Shown here piece by piece: positions 8,610-17,290 of a stretch of DNA of 64,000 nt. Made by a program: the position numbers and the translations under genes. The stretch covers positions 801,878-865,877 of the forward strand of contig JADCLS010000001.1 in assembly GCA_026702845.1 (NCBI GenBank). The letters are read 5' to 3'. The DNA is from Candidatus Heimdallarchaeota archaeon. GTDB taxonomy: Archaea; Asgardarchaeota; Heimdallarchaeia; Heimdallarchaeales; Kariarchaeaceae. The first letter of the stretch is position 1. Every line of letters starts with the position of its first letter. A model generated the notes under the pieces. That model saw only the letters and a list, made by a program, of their open reading frames with translations. It ran no database searches and was not told the origin of the DNA.

Positions 8610-10631
8610 TTATTCTGTCAGACCTGTGATGTAGTATATGATTACTGAGTTATCAAATGCTATTTCTCTTAAGTATTCATATCTTCCCGAAGCTCCTCCA
8701 TGACCTGCTCCCATATTAGTTCTTAGAATAAGGTCGTTGGTGTAATTTTCTAGAGCTCTCAATTTTGCTACCCACTTTGCTGGTTCCCAATAAGCAACTC
8801 GGCTATCGTTTAATCCTGTTGTCACAAGCATATTTGGATACTGCTTATCCTCAACATTGTCTATTGGACTGTATGACATCATATAGTCAAAATATTCTTT
8901 ATCCTTGGGATTACCCCATTCTAAAAACTCACTTGTGGTGAGTGGAATACTTTCATCCAGCATAGTATGTATGACATCAACGAACGGAACCGCAGCATAG
9001 GCAAATTTAAAGAGATTTGGTGCAAAATTGATTGTAGCACCTACGAGTAAGCCACCTGCAGAGCCTCCTCCTATAGCAAGTAATTCAGGGGTAGTAACTT
9101 TTTCCAATAAATGTTTGGCTACATCAACAAAATCGAAGAATGTATTCTTCTTTTTCAACAATTTCCCGTCCAAATACCATTGTTTACCTAATTCATCACC
9201 ACCGCGAATATGTGCTATAACAAAGATTATCCCTCTATCCAGAAGTGAAAGAATAGAATTCCTAAAGCTAGGGTCTGATGCAAAACCATATGAACCATAG
9301 GAATAGAGATATGTTGGGGCTGGTAGGGTGATATCCTTTTTATGTACTATTGAGATTGGTACTTTTGCACCATCTCTTGCAAGCACATATTCTCTTTTTG
9401 TGACATAATTTGTATGATCAAAACCCTTTACTTCATCCTGTTTTAGAATAATTAATTCTTTGGTCTCCATATTATATTGATAGGTTGTTTGAGGAAAGGT
9501 CATCGATGAGTAGTTGAAATTAAAACAATTGGTATCATATTCTAAATTCACTCCCCATGGGTAGGTTGAGTACGTTTCATGTGGTAATGAGATGGTGTGA
9601 TTATTCTCTTGATTCTTTATATCAAAAATTCTATACTCAATTAAACCATTCACTCTTGCAAGCAGGACCATATAGGTACTGAAAACTTGAATATAATTGA
9701 GATAGGTGTTTTCATCATAGGGTAGCACCTCTACCCAATTTTTTATATCATTAACCTTACAACGCATCAGCTTGAAATTCACTGCATTTTCATTTGTTAA
9801 AATATAGAAATATCCCTCATGGTGATACAGAGAGTACTCATACTCTGCTTCTCTCTCTCTGAAACAAATTAGTTTATTATCTGGATCATCAGCCCTCATA
9901 AAGTGAAACTCATCTGAATTTGATGCACCTGATATAACAAATATATACTTCTTATCACTGGATCGAGCAACTCTGGCACCTCTTTTTACATCACTTTCCT
10001 CAAAAATCATTTGATCCTCATCAGATCCAAGGGTATGGACCCACACCTGATAAGGCCTTTTAGAATTATCAAATCTTGTATACAGAAAAGTATTGTTATC
10101 CTTCCATTGCATTGTCCAGCTAGTAGGTTTGATTTTATCCTTGAGATAGGATTTAGTATTAATATCAAAGAATCTTATCTCATAATCTTCATATCCATCA
10201 AGATCCACTTGAATTGCTAAAATACTTTGATTCGGATTATATTGCATATTAGATATTTTAAAGAAATCATGCCCTTCTGCCTCTTTATTTCCATCTAGGA
10301 TTATTTCTTCCTCTCCTTCAAGGCTTTTTTTACGACAGTAGATAGAATATTGTTTATCCTTCTCAGTTCGGCTGTAATAATAGTAATCTCCATTCTTAAT
10401 TGGTGCAGTTGTATCGTCCTCTTTTATTCGACCTTTCATTTCCTGATACAGATTCTCTCTTAGGGTCTTTAGATGTTCAGTTTTGTAATCAGTGTAGCTA
10501 TTTTCTGCATTGAGGTAATCAATCACCTTTGGATTCTCTTTTTCTCGCAACCAAGCGTAATTATCTATCAAGGTATATCCATGAATCTCAGTCTTTACTG
10601 GCTTCATTTCAGCAATTGGAGGTTGTTCCAT
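8610..10631 (-). CDS. ptrB: Prolyl oligopeptidase family serine peptidase (oligopeptidase B-like)
   Basis: The 673-residue product has an N-terminal beta-propeller and a C-terminal alpha/beta-hydrolase. The catalytic triad is visible as Ser524 in GGGSAGG, Asp609 in GLNDSRV and His644 in GAGHGG. The N-terminal PPIAEMKPVKTEIHG...NYAWLREKENPKV is typical of protease II (PtrB), which cleaves short peptides after basic residues. There is no signal peptide, so it should be a cytosolic peptide-degrading enzyme. Length matches the family (about 680-700 aa). It ends convergently with the dehydrogenase gene, with 90 bp between. Confidence 0.93.
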   Translation of the reverse strand: MEQPPIAEMKPVKTEIHGYTLIDNYAWLREKENPKVIDYLNAENSYTDYKTEHLKTLRENLYQEMKGRIKEDDTTAPIKNGDYYYYSRTEKDKQYSIYCRKKSLEGEEEIILDGNKEAEGHDFFKISNMQYNPNQSILAIQVDLDGYEDYEIRFFDINTKSYLKDKIKPTSWTMQWKDNNTFLYTRFDNSKRPYQVWVHTLGSDEDQMIFEESDVKRGARVARSSDKKYIFVISGASNSDEFHFMRADDPDNKLICFREREAEYEYSLYHHEGYFYILTNENAVNFKLMRCKVNDIKNWVEVLPYDENTYLNYIQVFSTYMVLLARVNGLIEYRIFDIKNQENNHTISLPHETYSTYPWGVNLEYDTNCFNFNYSSMTFPQTTYQYNMETKELIILKQDEVKGFDHTNYVTKREYVLARDGAKVPISIVHKKDITLPAPTYLYSYGSYGFASDPSFRNSILSLLDRGIIFVIAHIRGGDELGKQWYLDGKLLKKKNTFFDFVDVAKHLLEKVTTPELLAIGGGSAGGLLVGATINFAPNLFKFAYAAVPFVDVIHTMLDESIPLTTSEFLEWGNPKDKEYFDYMMSYSPIDNVEDKQYPNMLVTTGLNDSRVAYWEPAKWVAKLRALENYTNDLILRTNMGAGHGGASGRYEYLREIAFDNSVIIYYITGLTE

Positions 10632-10887
10632 AATCGAAAAAAATCTGTAATATAGAAATAGCTTTATCTTTGTATCAACTAAATTGTTCCATCTAAGACA
10701 ATTGAATTCTCAATCATCAATTACATATTTTCAAATTCTGACATTGAACCATCAATGACAAATTCTATCTATGTATTTCTGTTTATTTTTGAGTTTGGTT
10801 ATCTATTGATTACAATAATATTCGAATTTTGAAATCACATTTCACAAATGTAAACAAATTAATAATAGATGAAGATAAACAACTACT

Positions 10888-12363
10888 ATGTCGAAACTCT
10901 TTATTGTAATTTTTACATCAATTCTTATTATAAGTTCAACACAGGGTAGTTTCTCGGATATACAGATAAATGAAGGGGAAATATCCTATTTTACATTATT
11001 TGTCGTTGCAGATTATGAATTTTTTGATATATTTGGAATAGAAACTGTTTCAACTATCTATTCACTGATAGATCAAGTAAATTCTATATATCAACCATAT
11101 ATACCCGTTCAGTTATATCTTTCTGAGGTAATTATAGATTATTCAGATGAAGATTTTGTGACTAAAATTTATAATAATGATTCAGAAATTCTAGTTAATG
11201 ATCTTCTGGTAAATTTCCGACAGTGGGCAGCGGATAACAATTCAGTATCTGAATATGATTTAGGATTATTTATCTCCGGTGAAGATTTTGAATCATCAAT
11301 TACCGGCCTTGCATATGTTGGATCATTAGAAACATCTTATTCTTATGGTATTTCAGAAGGTTGGCGGAATTTGCCTTTTACTGCAACTACAATTGCTCAT
11401 GAGCTCGGTCATTCATTCAATGCAGGCCATGATGGCTATGATAATGAATGCAGTAATACTGGAACACTCATGTCTCCAGTCATGTCGATTTCAAATCCTC
11501 CAACTGAATTATCACAATGCTCAGTTTCAGAGATTGTTTCTTATGTGAATGGCTTATCTGGGAATTATTTAGATACAGATATGCCTGCAATTTCAGATGT
11601 TGCGGACATAGTAACCTCAATTGAATCTGATGACACTATCATAATGCACTGGATTGCGAATGATTCCCATCCATGGAAATATACGATCAATATAGTTGAC
11701 ATAACTAGAAATAACATTCATACAAATACATCATATTACTGGATCAATACTGATTTCATAGAATTTGAATTTATCAAAACCTTGCCTGGAGATTTCAGAT
11801 TAACGATTCAAGTTATAGATATTGCAGGAAAAGTTGCTGAAGATGAGGTTTTAATAACAGTACATTCTGAGTTGATTCCATCAATTATATCTTCAGACAA
11901 TTTTCAGATGTATAGTAATGAAACGAGACAGATTTGGTTCAATATTACCGATTCTTATGATGGTACTTACAAATTCTATAGGAACGGAACTGAATTAGAT
12001 ACTGGTAATCTCAGTCAAAATCTAAACTATGATTACAACATTACTGGATTAGAATCAGGTGTATATAATTATACCATGGTTGTAGTTGATGGGAATTATA
12101 CTGTATATGACAGTATATTTGTTTCAGTTCTTGATATAGATAAACTAACAACAACTTCCACCTCTAGTTCAAATCCCACGACTAGTAATCCTTCAGATAA
12201 TATATCTGATCAAAATCCAACGTCTACAACCGAGGAGGAGACACCTTCAGAGGATCTTATCAGCAGTCTGATGAATCTAAATGCTTTGAGTGGTTTTTCC
12301 ATGTTTTTCGCTATAATTATTGTCAAAAGACTAGCACATCTCAAGATGATTAGAAAAACATGA
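10888..12363 (+). CDS. Secreted ADAM/reprolysin-like zinc metalloprotease with C-terminal anchor
   Basis: A signal peptide (about residues 1-20) leads into a catalytic domain that starts LFVVADYEFF, like the first strand of M12B peptidases. It contains HELGHSFNAGHD (His171, Glu172, His175, His181, Asp182), followed by a CS...GTLMSP Met-turn (194-196) and LSQCS. This cysteine and Met-turn context is the ADAM/adamalysin pattern rather than just a generic metzincin. An Ig/cadherin-like region (about 225-425) with many N-glycosylation sequons follows, then a Ser/Thr-rich linker, and finally a hydrophobic segment (GFSMFFAIIIV) with a basic end. It is a cell-surface protease; no pro-domain is visible. 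Confidence 0.85.
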   Translation: MSKLFIVIFTSILIISSTQGSFSDIQINEGEISYFTLFVVADYEFFDIFGIETVSTIYSLIDQVNSIYQPYIPVQLYLSEVIIDYSDEDFVTKIYNNDSEILVNDLLVNFRQWAADNNSVSEYDLGLFISGEDFESSITGLAYVGSLETSYSYGISEGWRNLPFTATTIAHELGHSFNAGHDGYDNECSNTGTLMSPVMSISNPPTELSQCSVSEIVSYVNGLSGNYLDTDMPAISDVADIVTSIESDDTIIMHWIANDSHPWKYTINIVDITRNNIHTNTSYYWINTDFIEFEFIKTLPGDFRLTIQVIDIAGKVAEDEVLITVHSELIPSIISSDNFQMYSNETRQIWFNITDSYDGTYKFYRNGTELDTGNLSQNLNYDYNITGLESGVYNYTMVVVDGNYTVYDSIFVSVLDIDKLTTTSTSSSNPTTSNPSDNISDQNPTSTTEEETPSEDLISSLMNLNALSGFSMFFAIIIVKRLAHLKMIRKT

Positions 12364-12503
12364 AATTGAGAATAGATTTTGCTTGTATCAGGCATTTGCA
12401 GATAGGCCTTGCTATACGCAACTTTGGATATTGAAAATCAAAAATCCAAAAATCATTAGGTCAGCTAGATCAAATTTTAATAATAGTTTTATTTAATAAT
12501 GTT

Positions 12504-13028
12504 ATGAAGTTTCGAGATGCTATAGAAGAAGATGCTCTTGAAATTGCTAATATCAAAGTTCAAGGTTGGCAAACAACATACAGGGGGATTTTTCCCGATG
12601 ACCGGCTGAATTCATTGAATCCATTAGATAAGATGGATCAAACAGTTGAAATGATAAAAAACATTAACTGTAAGGATCACAAAAAAATGATTGTATGTGA
12701 GATTGATGAAAGAGTTGTTGGATTTGCAGCAGTAATCATTTATCATGGAGAAGAAAGGGAGAAATATGATTCTGAACTTACGGTTATTTACATCTACCCG
12801 GAATATCAACGTCAAGGTATTGGTAGAGAACTGATGCGCCGTGTAGCTCAATTCCTAGTAAATAATGGTCAGAAATCATTGCTAATCTGGGTGCTTGAAC
12901 AGAGCCCCAATGTTGTATTTTATGGTCGAATGGGAGGCCGGGTTCTTGAACGTACTAAATATAGAAAGTGGGGGAAAAAGTATCCTTTAGTTGGTTTTGT
13001 ATGGGATGAAATCTCAAGTCTACTGTGA
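12504..13028 (+). CDS. GNAT family N-acetyltransferase
   Basis: The 174-residue protein has the acetyl-CoA binding motif A, IYIYPEYQRQGIGRELM (QRQGIG at 102-107), preceded by strand VVGFAAVII and followed by a LLIWVLEQSPNVVFYGRMGG segment typical of motif B (xNxxxxFYxxxGF). The N-terminus MKFRDAIEEDALEIANIKVQGWQTTY is the usual RimI/PhnO-like opening. The acceptor (small molecule or protein amine) is unknown. It sits alone ahead of the 7TM-longin gene, which begins 75 bp downstream. Confidence 0.88.
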   Translation: MKFRDAIEEDALEIANIKVQGWQTTYRGIFPDDRLNSLNPLDKMDQTVEMIKNINCKDHKKMIVCEIDERVVGFAAVIIYHGEEREKYDSELTVIYIYPEYQRQGIGRELMRRVAQFLVNNGQKSLLIWVLEQSPNVVFYGRMGGRVLERTKYRKWGKKYPLVGFVWDEISSLL

Positions 13029-13103
13029 ATCGTTTGTTAACTGAAGTGAAATTTGAGTTTCAATAATAGTAATGTGTATATAGTTAATCTAAAGCTTACC
13101 TTA

Positions 13104-14153
13104 ATGAATGATGAAATACATTTTCTAATTGTAGGGATGCTTTATTTGATTATTGCCGTGCCTATATGGTGGAAGAATCGAAATAATCGATATGATCGTG
13201 GTTATCACTGGATACTATTCAGTATTGCTCACGGTCTTGATGAGATATTCGATTATTTTGCAAGTATAGATACTATCGATTTCTTTATTAAAAATCACAT
13301 ACTCTTTGAGAAATTGGAATTGGCAGCATTTTTCCTCACAGCAACATTTCTTATACTTGCCAGCTTAGTCAAACTAGGATGGTTTAGATCAAATGAATCC
13401 CTGCTTCATGTATTACCAATTCCAGCCGTAGTAGTTGTATTCTTTCTCTCTTTCAATGAGTTAGTGTTGGATACGATAGGAGAGCTATCTATAACTGTTC
13501 TTGACTTTGAATACTCATATACAACATTGATTTTTGGAGTTCTTGCCGCTCTACCACTTGTTTACGCCTACATCTATGAATTCATAGTTCTTATCAGAAA
13601 AACAATTAAATTAAAAGATTTTAACAATAAACAAGTATTCTTTTCATTGTTTAATGGTCTTTTGTTCATTTTCTATATCATAGGAGAAGTGTATGCTTCT
13701 GTTTTTGTTTATCTAGTCTATCTTGAGGTAATCACAATTTTCTTCGTGATGTTATCCCCTCTAGAGGTGATTTTAGGTACAAATATTCAATTATTCCTGA
13801 TATATGATAAACATGGGCTACCAGTCATGCATACAAAATTCAACACTAGAATTGATGATGATCTTATTGTTCTAGTTACCGGTTTCCTGACCGCGATCAA
13901 TTCCATGGTGAAAGAAGAGCTGAAACTAGGTAATTTAGATACAATCCAAACTGAAAATGGGCTATTGATTACACATTATGATGAGGAATATATCTTCTCT
14001 ATTTTAGTAAATGAGGATCGTATGATTACGAGGGAGAAATTTGAGTCAATAATCCCCCAAGTATTGGGTCAACTTCCAAAATATTATGATGGTTTTCTCG
14101 AGAATAAACAGGAATTGGAGAGAATGGTCTTAGGGAATTTTGTCAGTTCGTAA
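13104..14153 (+). CDS. Seven-transmembrane protein with cytosolic longin/roadblock-like domain
   Basis: The frame is open from TTG 13053, but ATG 13104 gives MNDEIHFLIVGMLYLII and is chosen (349 aa). Seven hydrophobic segments occupy roughly the first 225 residues. The last 120 residues run as two strands (IQLFLIYDKHGLPVMHTKF), a long helix (DLIVLVTGFLTAINSMVKEE), three strands (GLLITHYDEEYIFSILVNED) and a helix, the topology of longin/roadblock domains that bind small GTPases. This tail aligns by eye with the N-terminus of the longin-wHTH protein at 37.2 kb. It may be a receptor feeding a GTPase switch (inference). The 3' end overlaps the MFS gene by 11 bp. Confidence 0.75.
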   Translation: MNDEIHFLIVGMLYLIIAVPIWWKNRNNRYDRGYHWILFSIAHGLDEIFDYFASIDTIDFFIKNHILFEKLELAAFFLTATFLILASLVKLGWFRSNESLLHVLPIPAVVVVFFLSFNELVLDTIGELSITVLDFEYSYTTLIFGVLAALPLVYAYIYEFIVLIRKTIKLKDFNNKQVFFSLFNGLLFIFYIIGEVYASVFVYLVYLEVITIFFVMLSPLEVILGTNIQLFLIYDKHGLPVMHTKFNTRIDDDLIVLVTGFLTAINSMVKEELKLGNLDTIQTENGLLITHYDEEYIFSILVNEDRMITREKFESIIPQVLGQLPKYYDGFLENKQELERMVLGNFVSS

Positions 14154-15474
14154 CAGGACTAATTTCAGTGTCCACAACAACTTTTGGTTTTGTTAATCCA
14201 AGTTTCTCCTCTACCACAAGGAGATCTGTCTTGATTACTGCAAAAACCAGATAAAATACACCTATAATGCCTCCTATATAGAATACATTCACTATTCCTA
14301 TGTAATCAGATAATATTCCTCCAAACAGCTGAGCAACGGGAATTAATACCCATGCAATAACCATTCGTACACTCATTACTCGTCCTTGGAGTTCAGGTGG
14401 AACACATGATTGCCAAATTGTTTGTGAGGATACATTCATCAATGGCATTGTTATCCCAGAAATGGTTAGAAACACAACAACTCCCCAGAGATTACCTAGG
14501 GAGGCCATGAGTGCAACAAAAATAATTGCAATATACGAAACGAACTGAGGAATGACTACCCCAATGGCATTATTCTTGAACAAAGGTTTCACTCCCATGG
14601 TGAATGATGCGACTATTGAACCCCCCTGTGCGAATGCCATGATCAATGCTAGTGTTCCAGCAGTACCAGCAAGAAGTGTTTTATCCAAAACCATCAAAGG
14701 TAGTAACACCTGTGTTGGTGCCATAAGAATATTAATTACGGTAAAAGTCACTAGGAGCGTGAGCAGGCCATTATTATCTTTCAGAAAATTGATCCCCTCC
14801 ATGAATTCTGATTTAAATGAAGGTTTTTCAGCAGCTTCTCTCTTTGCTTTGGTAATATCTGGAATATGAATGATAAGGACCGGAATAACGGCAATTGCAA
14901 AGGTAATTACATCTATCCAGAGGATATTTGCCATTTGATCTATACCCAGCCATTCGATAAGTGTAGCTCCTATTACTGGTCCTATTAGTTGGATTAAGCC
15001 ATTGAATAGAAATTCCATCGAATTAACACGAGTTAATTTCTCTCTTGGTACCATGATTGGAATAATTGCTTGAACCGCAGGATTCTGGAACCCCTGCGCC
15101 ACTGCCCTGAGTGCAAGAATAATAAGGATATACGGGAGTTTAACTAGATTGAGATAAAAGAGAATCATTAATCCAGCAGTAATTATTGCTTGTGCAGTAT
15201 CTGCAATCATAATCACCAGTTTTCTGTTCCAGCGATCCACTAGCACGCCAGAGAATAGTGTGGTGACAACGAATGGTGCAAATCCAGCTACCATTGCCAA
15301 TGAGAGGATTAATCCTTTCTGCCCAGGATAATCTACTGCAGCTGTGACTGATAACCACCAAATCAGGGCAAATTGTACTACTGAACTTCCCAGTAAAGAT
15401 ATTAGCTGGCCATTGAAGAAAATCCAGTATTGTCGGAGACTTTTAGATGTTGCGAGAGGTTGTTCTTGTTCCAT
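14143..15474 (-). CDS. MFS exporter (drug efflux-like, DHA3 type)
   Basis: About twelve TM segments and a cytosolic loop after segment six mark an MFS protein. GxLxDRWNRK after segment two (GVLVDRWNRKLVIM) is the family's motif A, and the opening QYWIFFNGQLISLLGSSVVQFALIWW resembles macrolide/enterobactin-type exporters. The ATG at 15474, with AGGTG six bases before it, is preferred over the upstream GTG at 15483. It is divergent from a wHTH regulator, and the shared upstream region carries two inverted repeats. Regulated efflux of a toxic compound is therefore likely, but the ligand is unknown. Confidence 0.87.
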   Translation of the reverse strand: MEQEQPLATSKSLRQYWIFFNGQLISLLGSSVVQFALIWWLSVTAAVDYPGQKGLILSLAMVAGFAPFVVTTLFSGVLVDRWNRKLVIMIADTAQAIITAGLMILFYLNLVKLPYILIILALRAVAQGFQNPAVQAIIPIMVPREKLTRVNSMEFLFNGLIQLIGPVIGATLIEWLGIDQMANILWIDVITFAIAVIPVLIIHIPDITKAKREAAEKPSFKSEFMEGINFLKDNNGLLTLLVTFTVINILMAPTQVLLPLMVLDKTLLAGTAGTLALIMAFAQGGSIVASFTMGVKPLFKNNAIGVVIPQFVSYIAIIFVALMASLGNLWGVVVFLTISGITMPLMNVSSQTIWQSCVPPELQGRVMSVRMVIAWVLIPVAQLFGGILSDYIGIVNVFYIGGIIGVFYLVFAVIKTDLLVVEEKLGLTKPKVVVDTEISPVTN

Positions 15475-15492
15475 GATTTTCACCTTTTATCC

Positions 15493-15510
15493 ATTCGATA
15501 TACATCGAAT
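15493..15510. promoter_or_regulatory. Inverted repeat 1, likely operator
   Basis: ATTCGAT-N4-ATCGAAT is a perfect 7-bp inverted repeat 19 bp upstream of the exporter start. Its centre lies 30 bp (about three helical turns) from a second copy, as expected for a dimeric winged-helix repressor bound on one face of the DNA. Confidence 0.65.
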
Positions 15511-15522
15511 CGATTTTTATCT

Positions 15523-15540
15523 ATTCTATATTAATCGAAT
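15523..15540. promoter_or_regulatory. Inverted repeat 2, likely operator
   Basis: ATTCTAT-N4-ATCGAAT repeats the first element with one arm mismatch and the same 18-bp length and 4-bp spacer. It lies between the exporter and the regulator genes and could control both promoters. Confidence 0.6.
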
Positions 15541-15632
15541 GGTAATATTTAAGTGTTATTACACTTCTAATTGTAACATGGATAGAAAAAAGTGTAATCG
15601 ATTTGAATTAATTAGAACCGTAAAATCTGGAG

Positions 15633-16340
15633 TTGAAATACTTGGATAAAGCTGATAGGGAAATTCTACTAAATCACTGGAAACAGATACCTTCAGTAAA
15701 GTATATGGAAGATGAAGTATTCAAATTTATGGATCATCCAATCCGAACTGCTTTGGTCAAGATCTTACGCCAAGGTATTCAAGATGGTGATGATATTCGA
15801 CATGTGATGAGTTTGAAAGAATTATTACCTGAGATTAACAAAGAACTACAAAGGGGTAAAAACGAGAAAATACCGATAACCACTTTGTACTATCATAAAG
15901 ATAAATTACTGGAGGCAGGAATAATTGAGGATGTTCATCAAGTATTACAGGGTAAGACTATGGAGGCATATTACGGAAGGACAGGAAAAGGGTTTATTGG
16001 TACTAAGCAATTTTCTGCAGAAATGGATCAGGTTCAAATCCTAAAGAATGTGCTATTAGCTAAGAATCCTGAACTCAAGGTTAAAGAAATAGAGGAAATC
16101 TATGATACTTTTTTAAAGCATGGTAGGTGGTTAGATGGAAAAATCAATCAATGGATCAAGGAAAATGAGAATTTGATCGAGAAAAACAATTTGGATATTA
16201 TTGAAATATATGAGATGTTCTATACAATTAATCCTGTTCCTTTGGAATTTCATATGGACAGATTGAAAATAAGTGAATTAATGGGAATGAATGGTGAAAT
16301 TGAGAATAAATTGACCCAAATCAAATTAAAATCTAGTTAG
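15633..16340 (+). CDS. Winged-helix transcriptional regulator (ArsR-like)
   Basis: Residues about 30-110 form a winged helix: FMDHPIRTALVKILRQG, then SLKELLPEIN, then a recognition helix ITTLYYHKDKLLEAGIIE, as in ArsR/HTH_20-type archaeal regulators. The C-terminal 120 residues are helical with an aromatic, acidic pattern and probably form the ligand-binding or dimerisation part. The start is uncertain: TTG 15633, or TTG 15642, which lies nine bases after GGAG. It is divergent from the MFS exporter with paired inverted repeats between, so it probably controls that exporter and itself. Confidence 0.75.
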   Translation: MKYLDKADREILLNHWKQIPSVKYMEDEVFKFMDHPIRTALVKILRQGIQDGDDIRHVMSLKELLPEINKELQRGKNEKIPITTLYYHKDKLLEAGIIEDVHQVLQGKTMEAYYGRTGKGFIGTKQFSAEMDQVQILKNVLLAKNPELKVKEIEEIYDTFLKHGRWLDGKINQWIKENENLIEKNNLDIIEIYEMFYTINPVPLEFHMDRLKISELMGMNGEIENKLTQIKLKSS

Positions 16341-16390
16341 GTTCATATAGGTAATGTTTTGACCTTCTAGAGTAACAGGAAGGAAATAAA

Positions 16391-17290
16391 ATGAGAGGAA
16401 GAATAATTTTAGCCTTGCTAATTGGCTTACTAGTAGTTAATTCTGCAAGTGCTGAAGTGACTTGGAATATCGGGGAAATATACACCTTTACTATCAATTT
16501 TAGTACCGAAATCGAAATTATCAATGAAGATGGAGCTAAATCCTTAACTTCATCCTCCACCTCGGGAGAGGTAGAATTAGTCATTGATGATATAGATGAA
16601 GATGAAATGAAAATCTACATTCAACAATCAGGAGGCCAAGGTGGGCAAGTAATCGAAGATAATAATGGTGAATCGTATGATGCCACAGAAATTGGTGCAG
16701 ATTTGCTTTCCATTTCAGCCACATATTCTAATGATGGAGATCATCATATAACCAATCTGTATATATCTTTATCTTCAGCCATATTTGTTGAGCCTGAATG
16801 GGATGATCTGAATGAGGCTATGAAAGTATCTTTTGAGGAATATCTAGCAAAAGAAATTCATTCTGGGTATACATTTGAAGATTTATTTGATGAATCAAAG
16901 GTTAATATCATGGGTAAAGATAATGTAAATGATGCACTAGATGAATTCACAGATGTTAATAAATGGTCAATTGAGGTTGATGCCTCAGGTATTATAGATG
17001 TACTCTTCTATGATCTGGAGAGTTCTGAAATGGAATATATAACATATGATACTTATACTATTTTTACTGAACTTGAATTTGACAATGAAGGTGTTTTGAA
17101 ATCATATCACATGGAGACAGAATCTGAGTATACTACTGATTATGGTTCTACCAAGCAATCTACCATCCTTAACTTTGTGGCTGGGAGTGGATTAGCAGCA
17201 GCAGTTACTGCTCCTGGTTTATCAATACCCCTCGTTTTTAGTGCCATGGTTGCAGTGATGACAATTAAAAGAAAGGAGGGTCGAAAATGA
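16391..17290 (+). CDS. Secreted, membrane-anchored protein of unknown function (paralogue 1)
   Basis: The protein (299 aa) starts with a signal peptide ending near NSASA and ends with a hydrophobic segment LSIPLVFSAMVAVMTI followed by KRKEGRK, so it is an outward-facing single-span protein. The ectodomain begins VTWNIGEIYTFTINF and is acidic and beta-rich. The downstream gene has the same plan and similar local motifs (W-x-x-G-[ED]-x-[YF]-[ST]-F near the N-terminus, a late TEY/TTDY stretch), so the two are probably tandem duplicates. Start ATG 16391 follows GGAAGGAA. The stop overlaps the next start as ATGA, so translation is coupled. No family is recognised. Confidence 0.75.
   Translation: MRGRIILALLIGLLVVNSASAEVTWNIGEIYTFTINFSTEIEIINEDGAKSLTSSSTSGEVELVIDDIDEDEMKIYIQQSGGQGGQVIEDNNGESYDATEIGADLLSISATYSNDGDHHITNLYISLSSAIFVEPEWDDLNEAMKVSFEEYLAKEIHSGYTFEDLFDESKVNIMGKDNVNDALDEFTDVNKWSIEVDASGIIDVLFYDLESSEMEYITYDTYTIFTELEFDNEGVLKSYHMETESEYTTDYGSTKQSTILNFVAGSGLAAAVTAPGLSIPLVFSAMVAVMTIKRKEGRK

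Noticed and set aside
15344..15649. Plus-strand ORF of 101 codons across the MFS start and operators
   Set aside because: It overlaps the exporter start, the inverted repeats and the regulator start in a different frame, with no recognisable features.
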